Positions 7,142 to 16,056 are shown, counted from the stretch's first letter. The stretch is DNA of 60,397 nt from CAZUFB01 sp048173955 (GCA_048173955.1 DBEYOB010000097.1:1-60397), one strand, 5' to 3'. The notes: generated by a model from the sequence alone, not told the origin. Program-made: numbers and translations.

Positions 7142-9151
7142 ATGGAACAGCGCAACGTGAGCCGCCGCAACTTCGTCAAGAGCGCCGCTCTGGGCACCGT
7201 TGCCATGGGCGCCATCGCCGGCACCGCGCTTGCCGACGAGGCCGCCCCGGCCGAGGAGGCGACCGCTGCGAGCGACATCGCCTGGGACGGCGAGTACGAC
7301 GTCGTGGTCATGGGCATGGGCGCCGCCGGCTGCAACGCCGCCGTCGCCGCCTACGAGGAGGGCGTCAAGGTCCTGCTCGTCGAGAAGGCCCCCGAGGGCT
7401 CCGCTCCCTGCAACTCCAACGCCGCCGGCCAGAACGTCATCGCCACCGACGACGCCGACGCCCTCTACACCTACTTCTCGCTGCTCATGGGCAACTTCGA
7501 GAACTGGGACGAGGAGGCGCTGCGCGCCCTGTGCGACGGTGCCGCCGGCAACTGGGACTGGGCGGTCAACGTGCTCGGCATGGATGCCGACGTGGCCTGC
7601 CCCGCCGAGGTCGAGGGCGACCGCGTGGGCCCCTGCACCTGGGTCTACAGCGAGGACGCCTGGGGCATGGGCCGTCCGGGCTACATGCCGCTGTGGAACG
7701 AGTTCCCCGAGCTCGAGGGCAACGACCACTGCTACAACATCCTCGTGGGCGCCGCCACGTTCGACTCCGCCTACTACAACCTGTGCGTCGACGCGGTGAA
7801 CGCCCGCGTTGACGGCGAGAACCTCACCGTGTGGTACTCCAGCCCCGGCAAGGACCTCATCCTCGACGACAACGGCGCCGTCATCGGCTGCGTGGTGGAG
7901 CACGAGGGCGAGCTCCTCAACATCAAAGCCAACGGCGGCGTGTGCCTGTGTACCGGCAGCTTCGAGGCCAACCCCGACATGATCGCCGACTACACGCAGC
8001 AGCCCTACGTGTACCTGCAGGCCGGCACCACCAACACCGGCGACGGCATCCTCATGGCGCAGAAGGCCGGCGCGCAGCTCTGGCACATGAGCAACGTCTC
8101 GGGCTGGCTGTGGGGCTTCCAGAACCCCGCGCTGTCGACCTGCAACCGCATGAGCTCGATGAAGTCCGGCATCATGGCCGGCTGCAGCGGCGCCCGCTTC
8201 CAGAACGAGGACACCACCAACCGCCACGGCCGCATCAACATCGGCGGTCGTTGGATTATGACCCCCATGCCCCTGCCCACGTACTACATCGTCGACTCCG
8301 CGCAGATCGGCGAGAAGCTCGTCTCGACCTTCAGCGAGGGCAACGCCGATGAGATCGAGAGCGGCCTGGTCATCAGCGGCGAGACCATCGAGGAGCTCTC
8401 CCAGAAGATCCGCGACCTGGGCAAGGCTCCCGACTTCAACGCCAACGGCGAGCTCGACGCCGCCCTGGCGAGCTACAACGCCCACTGCCATGCCAACGAC
8501 GGCGCCGGCGAGCTCGACGACTTCGGCCGCACCTGCACCGTGCCCGTGGAGACCGGCCCGTTCTACGCCATCGAGCTCGGCCCCACGATGTTCAACACCC
8601 AGGGCGGCCCGCGCCACAACGGCCTCGCCCAGGTCATTGGCCTCGACGGCTACCCCATCGAGGGCCTGTTCGAGGGCGGCGAGATGGGTTCCGTCTTCTC
8701 CGACATGTACAACGGCGGCGGCAACCTGTCCGAGACCATGGTCTTCGGCCGCTACGCCGGCCAGAACGCGGCCAAGCGCGCCAAGGGCGAGTTCCAGGGC
8801 GCGACCGAGAAGGCTATGACGCACCACGAGAAGCTCGCCGCCGAGGCCGCCGAGGCCGAGGCCGCCAGCGCCGTGGACGTCACCGCCGTGCCCGACGGCA
8901 CCTACGAGGGCACCGGCCAGGGCTACGGCGGCAAGCTCACCCTGTCGGTGACCGTCGAGGGCGGCGCCATTACCGCCGTCGAGGTCGTCGAGTCCTCCGA
9001 AACCGAGACCATCGGCGGCCAGGCCCTGCCCGTCTACTGCGAGCAGGTCGTCGAGACCCAGGACCCGAACGCGCTCGACGTCGCCTCTGGTGCCTCGAAC
9101 ACCCTGCGTGGTTTCCAGGCCGCCGTCGAGGACGCGCTGGCAAACGCATAG
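7142..9151 (+). CDS. Tat-exported FAD/FMN flavoprotein reductase (fumarate/urocanate reductase family), paralogue 1
   Basis: 669 residues from the ATG at 7142 (ribosome site AAAGGGGAACG). Twin-arginine signal SRRNFVK at residues 7-13 and an AlaAsp-type cleavage region near 31. An FAD_binding_2 domain follows with the GMGAAG dinucleotide fold (58-63) and late motifs 'GLFEGGEMGSVF' and 'VFGRYAGQNAA' that contribute flavin and substrate contacts in fumarate reductases. The C-terminal 85 residues are an FMN_bind domain ending in DVASGASNT (Thr654), which resembles the site where ApbE attaches FMN covalently. It should reduce an organic acceptor outside the cytoplasmic membrane. Substrate unknown; no c-type haem motif. 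It is divergent from its probable regulator at 5415-6944 and followed by a strong terminator. Confidence 0.87.
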   Translation: MEQRNVSRRNFVKSAALGTVAMGAIAGTALADEAAPAEEATAASDIAWDGEYDVVVMGMGAAGCNAAVAAYEEGVKVLLVEKAPEGSAPCNSNAAGQNVIATDDADALYTYFSLLMGNFENWDEEALRALCDGAAGNWDWAVNVLGMDADVACPAEVEGDRVGPCTWVYSEDAWGMGRPGYMPLWNEFPELEGNDHCYNILVGAATFDSAYYNLCVDAVNARVDGENLTVWYSSPGKDLILDDNGAVIGCVVEHEGELLNIKANGGVCLCTGSFEANPDMIADYTQQPYVYLQAGTTNTGDGILMAQKAGAQLWHMSNVSGWLWGFQNPALSTCNRMSSMKSGIMAGCSGARFQNEDTTNRHGRINIGGRWIMTPMPLPTYYIVDSAQIGEKLVSTFSEGNADEIESGLVISGETIEELSQKIRDLGKAPDFNANGELDAALASYNAHCHANDGAGELDDFGRTCTVPVETGPFYAIELGPTMFNTQGGPRHNGLAQVIGLDGYPIEGLFEGGEMGSVFSDMYNGGGNLSETMVFGRYAGQNAAKRAKGEFQGATEKAMTHHEKLAAEAAEAEAASAVDVTAVPDGTYEGTGQGYGGKLTLSVTVEGGAITAVEVVESSETETIGGQALPVYCEQVVETQDPNALDVASGASNTLRGFQAAVEDALANA

Positions 9152-9211
9152 CGCAGGACTGACGCGGCTTGCGTGCGCGGCCCAAGCTGGCGCAGGCTGA
9201 CATAGATGTGT

Positions 9212-9252
9212 GGCGGAGGGGTTCCGGTTTTCCGGGCCCCTCCGCCGTTTTT
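9212..9252 (+). terminator. Intrinsic terminator after flavoprotein 1
   Basis: A perfect 10-bp stem (GGCGGAGGGG / CCCCTCCGCC) with a short G/T-rich loop, followed by GTTTTT. Confidence 0.85.
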
Positions 9253-9277
9253 CGACTTGCTTCCGATGGGTCCTGGC

Positions 9278-9332
9278 TAACGGAAGTGAATCGCATTTCA
9301 CTTCCGTTAAGGGCGCAGTGGTGGAAGTGAAG
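9278..9332. promoter_or_regulatory. Candidate operator: 13-bp perfect dyad plus a third half-site
   Basis: TAACGGAAGTGAA (9278-9290) and its exact inverse (9297-9309) flank a 6-base centre. A further direct half-site GGAAGTGAAG lies at 9323-9332. No run of T follows, so this is more likely a protein-binding site than a terminator. It lies in the 384-base gap upstream of flavoprotein 2, which has no adjacent regulator of its own and lacks the WTTATGGC boxes. Confidence 0.5.
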
Positions 9333-9535
9333 ACCCGATGGAAGGAGATGCGGGATATGCTGTGGCCCGCCATTGCGTACGAGGAGCTGCCGTGGATCAG
9401 CGCTTCAACCTCACGGTTTAACCCCCTTCGCTTTTTTGGTACTTCCGCATCGGGTCCGAGGCGTCTTAAATAGGCCACGGTACGCGGTGCGCCAAGGGGG
9501 TGTGCCGCCCGCACATTGTGAAAGGGGATTTTGCA

Positions 9536-11551
9536 ATGGCTCAGCTTACGCGCAGGAACTTCGTCAAGGGTGCCGCTCTGGGCGCCGTCGCCGCCGGTGC
9601 CATGAGCGCCGCCACCGCTTGGGCCGAGGAGGCCGCGAGCGCCGACGACGTCGCTTGGGACGGCGAGTACGACGTCGTGGTCCTGGGCCTGGGTGGCGCC
9701 GGCGCCAACGCTGCCGTGGCCGCCTACGAGGAGGGCGCCAAGGTCCTCGTCTGCGAGAAGGCTCCCGAGGGCCAGGAGCCCTGCAACACCAAGGCTTCCG
9801 GCCAGTTCGTGATCGCAACCGACGACGCCGAGGCCCTGTACGGCTACTTCTCGCAGCTCATGGGCAGCTTCCACAACTGGGACGAGGAGGCGCTGCGCGG
9901 CATGTGCGAGGGCGCTGCCGGCAACTGGGAGTGGATGACCGGCCCCATGGGCGGCGACCCCGACGTCATCTGCCCGCCCGAGGGCGAGAACCCCGTCGAC
10001 AAGTTCCCGATGGAGGCCGGCCAGGCCGCCAGCTGGCACCTCGTCGACGACGCCTGGGGCCTGGGCCGCAAGGGCTACATCTACAACTGGAACGAGTTCC
10101 CCGAGATCCCCGAGTCGGCCCACTGCCTGTGCCTCTCCGCTTCGGGCACGCGCTTTGACGCCAGCTACTACAACCTCTGCATGGCCGCCGTCAACGCCCG
10201 CGTCGACGACGACAAGCTGACCGTGTGGAAGGGCTGCCCCGGCAAGCGCCTCATCACCGACGCCGAGGGCACCGTCATCGGCTGCGTCGTGGAGAAGGAC
10301 GGCGCCGAGCTCAAGATCAAGGCCAACGGCGGCGTGTGCCTGTGCACCGGCGGCTTCGAGGCCAACAAGGACATGATCTCGGACTACACGCAGCTGCCCT
10401 ACACCTACCTGCAGGCCGGCACCACCAACACCGGCGACGGCATCCTCATGGCCCAGCAGGTCGGCGCCCAGCTCTGGCACATGAGCAACGTCTCGGGCTA
10501 CATGTGGACCTATCAGAACCCGAACCTCACCACCACCAAGTTCGGCGGCGCCAGCGCCACCAACGGCATCTACGCCGGCCTCGACGGCTCGCGCTTCCAG
10601 AACGAGCAGGCTGAGACCCGCCACGGCCGCATCAAGATCGGCGGCCGCTGGATCATCACCCCGATGCCCCTGCCCGCCTACCTCATCATCGACTCCACGC
10701 ACATCGCCGACGGCCCCATGACCAACGGCTTCAGCGAGGACAACTCCGAGGAGATCGCGAGCGGCCTCATCATCTCCGGCGAGACCATCGAGGAGCTCTC
10801 GCAGGCCATCCGCGACCAGGGCGAGGCCCCGGACTTCAACCTCAACGGAGAGCTCGACAAGGCGCTCGAGAAGTACAACGCCCACTGCCACGCCAACGAC
10901 GGCGCCGGCGAGGAGGACGACTTCGGCCGCATGTGCACCGTGCCCGTGGAGACCGGCCCCTTCTATGCCCTGAAGATCGGCCCCACGATGTTCAACACCC
11001 AGGGCGGCCCGCGCCGCAACCAGTACGCCCAGGTCATCGGCACCGACGGCTACCCGATCCAGGGCCTGTTCGAGGGCGGCGAGATGGGCTCCGTGTTCGC
11101 CGACATGTACAACGGCGGCGGCAACCTGTCCGAGACCATGGTCTTCGGCCGCTTCGCCGGCCAGAACGCGGCCAAGCGCGCCAAGGGCGAGTTCGAGGGC
11201 GCTACTGAGAAGGCCGTGACGCACCAGGAGAAGCTCGACGCCGAGGCTGCCGCTGCGGCCGCCGAGAGCGCCGTGGACGTCACCGCCGTCGCCGACGGCA
11301 CCTACGAGGGCTCTGGCCAGGGCTACGGTGGCAAGATCACCGTCAGCGTGACCGTCGAGGGCGGCGCCATCACCTCCTGCGAGGTCGTCGAGTCCTCCGA
11401 GACCGCGACCATCGGCGAGCTGGCCCTGCCGGTCTACTGCGAGGAGATCGTCGAGACCCAGGACGTCAACGCCATCGACATCGCCTCGGGCGCTTCCAAC
11501 ACCCTGCGCGGCTTCCAGGCCGCCGTCGAGGACGCCCTGGCCCAGGCGTAA
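9536..11551 (+). CDS. Tat-exported FAD/FMN flavoprotein reductase, paralogue 2
   Basis: 671 residues from the ATG at 9536, preceded by AAAGGGG. Twin-arginine signal TRRNFVK (5-11), GLGGAG FAD fold (51-56), the same conserved blocks as paralogue 1 ('YLQAGTTNTGDGI', 'GGRWI.TPMPLP', 'YNAHCHANDGAG', 'VETGPFYA') and a C-terminal FMN_bind domain with IDIASGASNT (Thr656). It is visibly closer to paralogue 3 (13904-15907) than to paralogue 1, for example 'GGAGANAAV' and 'PEIPES.HCLCL' are shared only by these two. A terminator separates it from paralogue 1 and it has its own putative operator dyad, so it is probably a separate unit. Expected role: extracytoplasmic reduction of a small organic acceptor. 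Confidence 0.87.
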   Translation: MAQLTRRNFVKGAALGAVAAGAMSAATAWAEEAASADDVAWDGEYDVVVLGLGGAGANAAVAAYEEGAKVLVCEKAPEGQEPCNTKASGQFVIATDDAEALYGYFSQLMGSFHNWDEEALRGMCEGAAGNWEWMTGPMGGDPDVICPPEGENPVDKFPMEAGQAASWHLVDDAWGLGRKGYIYNWNEFPEIPESAHCLCLSASGTRFDASYYNLCMAAVNARVDDDKLTVWKGCPGKRLITDAEGTVIGCVVEKDGAELKIKANGGVCLCTGGFEANKDMISDYTQLPYTYLQAGTTNTGDGILMAQQVGAQLWHMSNVSGYMWTYQNPNLTTTKFGGASATNGIYAGLDGSRFQNEQAETRHGRIKIGGRWIITPMPLPAYLIIDSTHIADGPMTNGFSEDNSEEIASGLIISGETIEELSQAIRDQGEAPDFNLNGELDKALEKYNAHCHANDGAGEEDDFGRMCTVPVETGPFYALKIGPTMFNTQGGPRRNQYAQVIGTDGYPIQGLFEGGEMGSVFADMYNGGGNLSETMVFGRFAGQNAAKRAKGEFEGATEKAVTHQEKLDAEAAAAAAESAVDVTAVADGTYEGSGQGYGGKITVSVTVEGGAITSCEVVESSETATIGELALPVYCEEIVETQDVNAIDIASGASNTLRGFQAAVEDALAQA

Positions 11552-11650
11552 GGCTTGGCCCTAAAGCGTGGGGCTGTCCCTGCGACGAAGGGTTCGGATC
11601 GGCACGGCTTGCCCGACGGCAAGCTTGCCAGCTCGATATGCTTGCAACGA

Positions 11651-11684
11651 AGGACCTCGCCCATCGCGGCGGGGTCCTTTTTTG
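11651..11684 (+). terminator. Intrinsic terminator after flavoprotein 2
   Basis: An 11-bp stem (AGGACCTCGCC / GGCGGGGTCCT with one G-U pair), a 6-base loop, then a run of T. Confidence 0.85.
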
Positions 11685-11783
11685 CATGACAGGCGGAAAA
11701 CGGCGTTCGAGGCTGGCGATCGGGGGCAACGATCGAGGCGCCGCGATCGGTGGTGCAGGACTTTCGACCGAATTTGGCCATCG

Positions 11784-11951
11784 CGTAGCAAATCGGTCGG
11801 GTATGCATGGTGCGAAACGGCGCAGCTAAGGGTCGCGAGATATACTACAGTTGTAGCTACCTGCGGTGATACTGGGATGGGAAAGGTATCCCCATCCAAG
11901 TTTCCCCTTGCGGTCCCGTTTGCGTCGCGCATACCCGATCGATTTGCTACG
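11784..11951. repeat. Long inverted repeat between convergent genes
   Basis: The 23-base arms at 11784-11806 and 11929-11951 match at 22 of 23 positions, and weaker pairing continues about 20 bases inward. The 122-base core contains a small dyad CTACA-GT-TGTAG and a GGATGGG/CCCATCC stem. Genes on both sides converge here, so it is not an obvious promoter. It could be a miniature transposable element or a folded RNA/terminator structure. The remaining part of the gap (11552-12143) holds a terminator and nothing coding that I can support. Confidence 0.6.
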
Positions 11952-12112
11952 TCGGCCCCGATTTCCGTCGGAAAAGAGCTTCGCTGGGAATGGCGGGCTT
12001 CTGTCGGGCTGCCGGATCTTGCGCATCGACGGAATCGCGAAGCTTTGCAGGCCCTCGCCTTGCGCAGCCGCCCCCAGGCCCACGTGCAAAGTCCTTGCCC
12101 GGGCTTGCCGCT

Positions 12113-12157
12113 CTCAACGCATGGAACCTCAACGCATGGAACCTCAACGCATGGAGC
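12113..12157. repeat. Three tandem copies of a 15-bp repeat at the 3' end of a luxR gene
   Basis: CTCAACGCATGGAAC is repeated at 12113, 12128 and 12143 (last copy ends in GAGC). The third copy contains the stop codon and last residues (SMR) of the minus-strand luxR gene, so the array extends just downstream of the coding region and could vary in number without changing the protein. Confidence 0.75.
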
Positions 12158-13688
12158 GCAGGCACTCGATGAGCTCGTCTTTGGTGTGGATACCGAGCTT
12201 GCGATAGGCGCCCTTGATGTGGCTTTGCGCGGTGCTCTTGGTGATGCAGAGCGTCTCGGCGACCTTGCCGAGGCTGAAGCCCTGCGCGAAGTACAGGGCG
12301 ACCGACGCCTCCCGCTCGGTGAGCCCTCGCGCGCAGAGGAGCGCGAGGGTCGGGGCCGTCCGGAGGTCGTCCGACTGCGCAGGGTCGTCTGCTGCATATG
12401 CCGGGGTTCCCGGCAATCGCTCGGGTGCGGAGTGCGGCGCAGGCATCCAGTCGTCGGACGCGATGAGGGCCTGCCGTCTGCCCCGGGCGATGAACAGCGC
12501 ACCGAAGCCGAGCGTGACCGCGCATGTGAGGGCGAGGACGGTGATGAGGATGAACAATGTCGGGTCGAGGTCGTTGCCGGACACCGCGCCTGGCGGGAGG
12601 GCGAGGGGGATGGCGACGTAGCTGATTGCCCACGAGGCGATTTCGACAAACGCCCCGCACACCAGAAAGAGCGGGGTCGATGGCACGTCGCGGCGGCTAG
12701 CGAGGTCGCAGAGGAGAATCCAGAACGCGAGCTCGAGCATCGACCGGGCGATGACGATCACGTTACCCGCCATGCTTGCGTTGTCGAGGGCGAGGAAAAC
12801 GGTGCCCGAGAGAAACATCGCCGAAAAGGCCACCCAGCAGGCGAGCGCGAACTGGGGCATCGTGAAGCGCTTCGCGGCGCTCTCTTCGCCGTGCGGAGGC
12901 CTGTGCGCGTAGATTGCATAGGCCAGGCAGGCGGCAACCAGGGCAGCGGTGACGGGCAGCGAGAGCGTGAACCGGCCGGGGGAAGGGGGCAGCACCGCGT
13001 CGACCATGCCGCGCACGGCGCTTCCGGCGAGCAGAAACGCGATGAACAACCCGATCGGCGGGGCGAAGAGGAATCGGAGGTCGGCGGAGTCGCCGCCCCC
13101 GTTCAATCCCGTGCGTTTCAAAGTGCCTGCAAGCAGCAGTCCCAGCCCCGACCCTGCGGGGATGAGGGCGATGGCGACGAGACCTGCCACATCGCCCGTC
13201 CGGGCCAACCAGGAGTTTTTGAACACGATGAGGCTGAGCAGATAGGACGCGGTCAGAACGAGGAGGAGGCGGGTGCCGAACCCCTCCGAGAGATAGCGCG
13301 CCCAGCCGAGCAGCAAGACGAGGAAGCCGCTGGCGACGAGCACGGCGGAAGCCCATACCAGTCCTGAAGGCAGGGGGCCTTCCTGGTGGAACAGGACGAG
13401 CGCCGCTCCCGCCGACCCGAGGCACGCGACGGCGAACGCGGATGCGGGATGCCGCCCGACAAGGCGGTCGACGGTGCGCCATCGGGCGAGGCTCGCCAGC
13501 GACAGGGCCGTCAGGGCGACGAGGAATACCCCGTGGGCCGGCAGGCCGAACGGGGCGACGGAGACGTCTTGCGGATAGAGGTACATGAAAAAGTTCTGGT
13601 AACGGAAGAACGCCCAAAAGCAGGCGAGCCCCGCGAGGGAGAAGGCCGTTTCCCCCGCAGTTCGAAAGATGTTGGCATTGCTGGGCAT
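12144..13688 (-). CDS. Membrane-anchored LuxR-family regulator, divergent to flavoprotein 3
   Basis: 514 residues from the ATG at 13688, chosen over the longer frame because homology to the regulator at 5415-6944 begins here ('FRYQNFFMYLYP'). About ten or more hydrophobic segments fill residues 10-390; the linker is Pro/Ala-rich; the C-terminus is a LuxR/GerE domain ('LTEREASVAL', 'GFSLGKVAETLCI', 'TKSTAQSHIKGAYRKL', 'IHTKDELIECL'). The recognition-helix core TKSTAQSH equals that of the other paralogue. Divergent to the flavoprotein at 13904 across 215 bases that hold the paired WTTATGGC boxes. Ligand unknown. Confidence 0.86.
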   Translation of the reverse strand: MPSNANIFRTAGETAFSLAGLACFWAFFRYQNFFMYLYPQDVSVAPFGLPAHGVFLVALTALSLASLARWRTVDRLVGRHPASAFAVACLGSAGAALVLFHQEGPLPSGLVWASAVLVASGFLVLLLGWARYLSEGFGTRLLLVLTASYLLSLIVFKNSWLARTGDVAGLVAIALIPAGSGLGLLLAGTLKRTGLNGGGDSADLRFLFAPPIGLFIAFLLAGSAVRGMVDAVLPPSPGRFTLSLPVTAALVAACLAYAIYAHRPPHGEESAAKRFTMPQFALACWVAFSAMFLSGTVFLALDNASMAGNVIVIARSMLELAFWILLCDLASRRDVPSTPLFLVCGAFVEIASWAISYVAIPLALPPGAVSGNDLDPTLFILITVLALTCAVTLGFGALFIARGRRQALIASDDWMPAPHSAPERLPGTPAYAADDPAQSDDLRTAPTLALLCARGLTEREASVALYFAQGFSLGKVAETLCITKSTAQSHIKGAYRKLGIHTKDELIECLRSMR

Positions 13689-13741
13689 CCGTGGCTCCGC
13701 CCCCTGCATTCTCCGGTGCTGAACAGCGCAAACAACACGTC

Positions 13742-13801
13742 GCCATATATTATGGCCGACGTCGGGCGCGCCGGGACCCACAAGTTCACACGATTTATGG
13801 C
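13742..13801. promoter_or_regulatory. Candidate operator: palindrome and two WTTATGGC boxes
   Basis: GCCATA-TAT-TATGGC (13742-13756) is a near-perfect palindrome that contains ATTATGGC (13749-13756). TTTATGGC follows at 13794-13801, 45 bases further, the same spacing as upstream of the flavoprotein at 7142. It sits between the divergent luxR and flavoprotein genes. Confidence 0.55.
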
Positions 13802-13903
13802 GCGCGGCGAATCGGTGGTTCCTACGATGGGGTCGTCGCGCGCGGCCCGGTGCAATCGGGGCGCGGGCGCACGGGTATCGGAAGGATGAGAAAAGGGGTA
13901 CAG

Positions 13904-15907
13904 ATGAGTCTTTCCCGTAGGAGCTTCCTCAAGGGTGCCGCCATGGGCGCTGCCACCGTGGGTGCCATGGGCGCCGTCGTCGCGCAGGCCGACGAGGCCG
14001 TCACCACGACGGTCGCCGCCGAGGACATCGCCTGGGACGGCGAGTACGACGTCGTGATCCTGGGTCTCGGCGGCGCCGGCGCCAACGCCGCCGTGGCCGC
14101 GTACGAAGAGGGCGTCAAGGTTCTCGTGTGCGAAAAGGCCCCCGAGGGCCAGGAGCCTTGCAACACCAAGGCGTCGGGCCAGTTCGTCATGGCCACCGAC
14201 GACGCCGAACAGCTCTACATCTACCTGTCGCAGCTCATGGGCAAGTTCAACAACTGGGACGAAGAGGCTCTCATGGGCTTCTGCGAGGGTTGCGCCGGCA
14301 ACTGGGAGTGGATGACGGGCGTCCTGGGCGGAGACCCCGACATCATGTGCCCCGTCGACGTCCCCGAGGCCGAGGCCATGATGGCCGACAGCTGGATCCT
14401 CACCGAGAACGCCTGGGGTCTGGGCCGCGAGGGCCGCATCTACTGCTGGAACGAATTCCCCGAGATCCCCGAGTCGTCCCACTGCCTGTGCCTCACGGCT
14501 ACCGGTACCCGCTTTGACGCCGGCTACTACAACCTGTGCATGGCCGCCGTCAACGCCCGCGTCGATGACGACAGGCTCACCGTCTGGAAGGGCTGCCCGG
14601 GCAAGCGCCTCATCACCGACACCACCGGTGCCGTCATCGGCTGCGTCGTCGAGAAGGACGGCGAGCTCCTTAACATCAAGGCCAACGGCGGCGTGTGCCT
14701 GTGCACCGGCGGCCTCGAGGCCAACCGCGACATGATGGCCAGCTACACCCAGATTCCCTACTGCTACCTGCAGGCCGGCACCACCAACACCGGCGACGGC
14801 ATCAAGATGGCCATGGAGGTCGGCGCCGACCTGTGGCACATGAGCAACGTCTCCGGCTTCAACTGGGCCTATCAGAGCCCCTACCTCACCACCTCCAGCT
14901 CGATCGGCGGCCTGGCGAGCAAGGGCATCTATGCCGGCATCAGCGGCAAGCGCTTCATGGACGAGACGGCGGGCACCCGTCACGGCCGTATCGACATCGG
15001 TGGCCGCTGGATCTCGACCCCCATGCCCCTGCCGACGTACTGCATCGTCGACTCCGCCCAGATTGCCGAGCCTCTGATCGGCTCCTTCAGCGAGGGCAAC
15101 GTCGACGAGCTGGCTGACGGCCAGATCATCATGGGCGAGACCATCGCCGAGCTTTCCGAGAACATCCGCGCCGTCGGCGAGGCCCCCGACTTCAACGCCA
15201 ACGGCGAGCTCGACGAGGCCCTGGAGCGCTACAACGCCCACTGCCATGCCAACGACGGTGAGGGCGAGAAGGACGACTGGGGTCGCATGTGCACCGTGCC
15301 CGTGGAGACCGGCCCGTTCTACGCGCTCAAGATCGGCCCCACGATGTACAACACCCAGGGCGGCCCGCGCCGCAACCAGTACGCCCAGGTCATCAACACC
15401 GAAGGCTACCCGATCCCCGGCCTGTTCGAGGGCGGCGAGATGGGCTCCGTGTTCGCCGACATGTACAACGGCTCGGGCAACCTCGGAGAGACCATGGTCT
15501 TCGGCCGTTACGCCGGTCAGAACGCGGCCAAGCGCGCCAAGGGCGAGTTCGAGGGCGCGACCGAGCGCGCGATGACGCACCAGGAGAAGCTCGACGCCGA
15601 GGCCGCTGCGGCTGCCGCCGAGGGCGCCGTGGATATCACCGCTGTTCCCGATGGCACCTATGAGGGCACCGGCCAGGGCTACGGCGGCGCCATGACCCTC
15701 TCCGTGACCGTAGAGGGCGGCGCCATCACCTCCGTCGAGGTCATCGACAACGCCGAGACCCCCGAAATCGGCGGCCAGGCCCTGCCCGTCTACTGCGAGC
15801 AGATCGTTGAGACCCAGGATCCGGACGCGCTCGACGTCGCCTCGGGCGCTTCCAACACCCTGCGCGGCTTCCAGTCCGCCGTCGAGGACGCCCTGGCCCA
15901 AGCGTAA
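13904..15907 (+). CDS. Tat-exported FAD/FMN flavoprotein reductase, paralogue 3
   Basis: 667 residues. The ATG at 13904 is preferred to one at 13886 because AAAAGGGG lies at the right distance before it. Twin-arginine signal SRRSFLK (4-10), FAD fold GLGGAG, 'SGNLGETMVFGRYAGQNAA' (in part) near the end of the FAD domain, and an FMN_bind domain with LDVASGASNT (Thr652). All three paralogues keep 'GGPR(R/H)N' and 'EGGEMGSVF'. Differences are concentrated in the middle (about residues 150-180 and 320-360), the region that caps the active site in this family, so the substrates probably differ. Expressed divergently from the LuxR regulator at 12144-13688. Confidence 0.87.
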   Translation: MSLSRRSFLKGAAMGAATVGAMGAVVAQADEAVTTTVAAEDIAWDGEYDVVILGLGGAGANAAVAAYEEGVKVLVCEKAPEGQEPCNTKASGQFVMATDDAEQLYIYLSQLMGKFNNWDEEALMGFCEGCAGNWEWMTGVLGGDPDIMCPVDVPEAEAMMADSWILTENAWGLGREGRIYCWNEFPEIPESSHCLCLTATGTRFDAGYYNLCMAAVNARVDDDRLTVWKGCPGKRLITDTTGAVIGCVVEKDGELLNIKANGGVCLCTGGLEANRDMMASYTQIPYCYLQAGTTNTGDGIKMAMEVGADLWHMSNVSGFNWAYQSPYLTTSSSIGGLASKGIYAGISGKRFMDETAGTRHGRIDIGGRWISTPMPLPTYCIVDSAQIAEPLIGSFSEGNVDELADGQIIMGETIAELSENIRAVGEAPDFNANGELDEALERYNAHCHANDGEGEKDDWGRMCTVPVETGPFYALKIGPTMYNTQGGPRRNQYAQVINTEGYPIPGLFEGGEMGSVFADMYNGSGNLGETMVFGRYAGQNAAKRAKGEFEGATERAMTHQEKLDAEAAAAAAEGAVDITAVPDGTYEGTGQGYGGAMTLSVTVEGGAITSVEVIDNAETPEIGGQALPVYCEQIVETQDPDALDVASGASNTLRGFQSAVEDALAQA

Positions 15908-15973
15908 GGCTTAGCCTGGCCCCAAGGTGCTGGATAGCGAGATAGAAGCCTGAAGATAGAAGCTTGAACTTGA

Positions 15974-16003
15974 GGGACCCCGGCTGGCGCCGGGGTCCCT
16001 TTT
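15974..16003 (+). terminator. Intrinsic terminator after flavoprotein 3
   Basis: A perfect 11-bp stem (GGGACCCCGGC / GCCGGGGTCCC) with loop TGGC, then TTTT. The stem is nearly the same sequence as the terminator at 21323. Confidence 0.9.
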
Positions 16004-16056
16004 GCATGGCGGAGCGAGCTATTGGGCCACATGTTTTGGCGACTCCGCATCGCTGC

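Noticed and set aside
7073..11224. A very long open frame on the minus strand over the first two flavoprotein genes (similar ones at 13511-15901, 18125-20134 and, on the plus strand, 51449-55090)
   Set aside because: These are antisense mirrors of real G+C-rich genes, with no start signals, abnormal composition (Ala/Val/Gly/His rich) and no domain; the sense frames have Tat signals, FAD motifs and ribosome sites.
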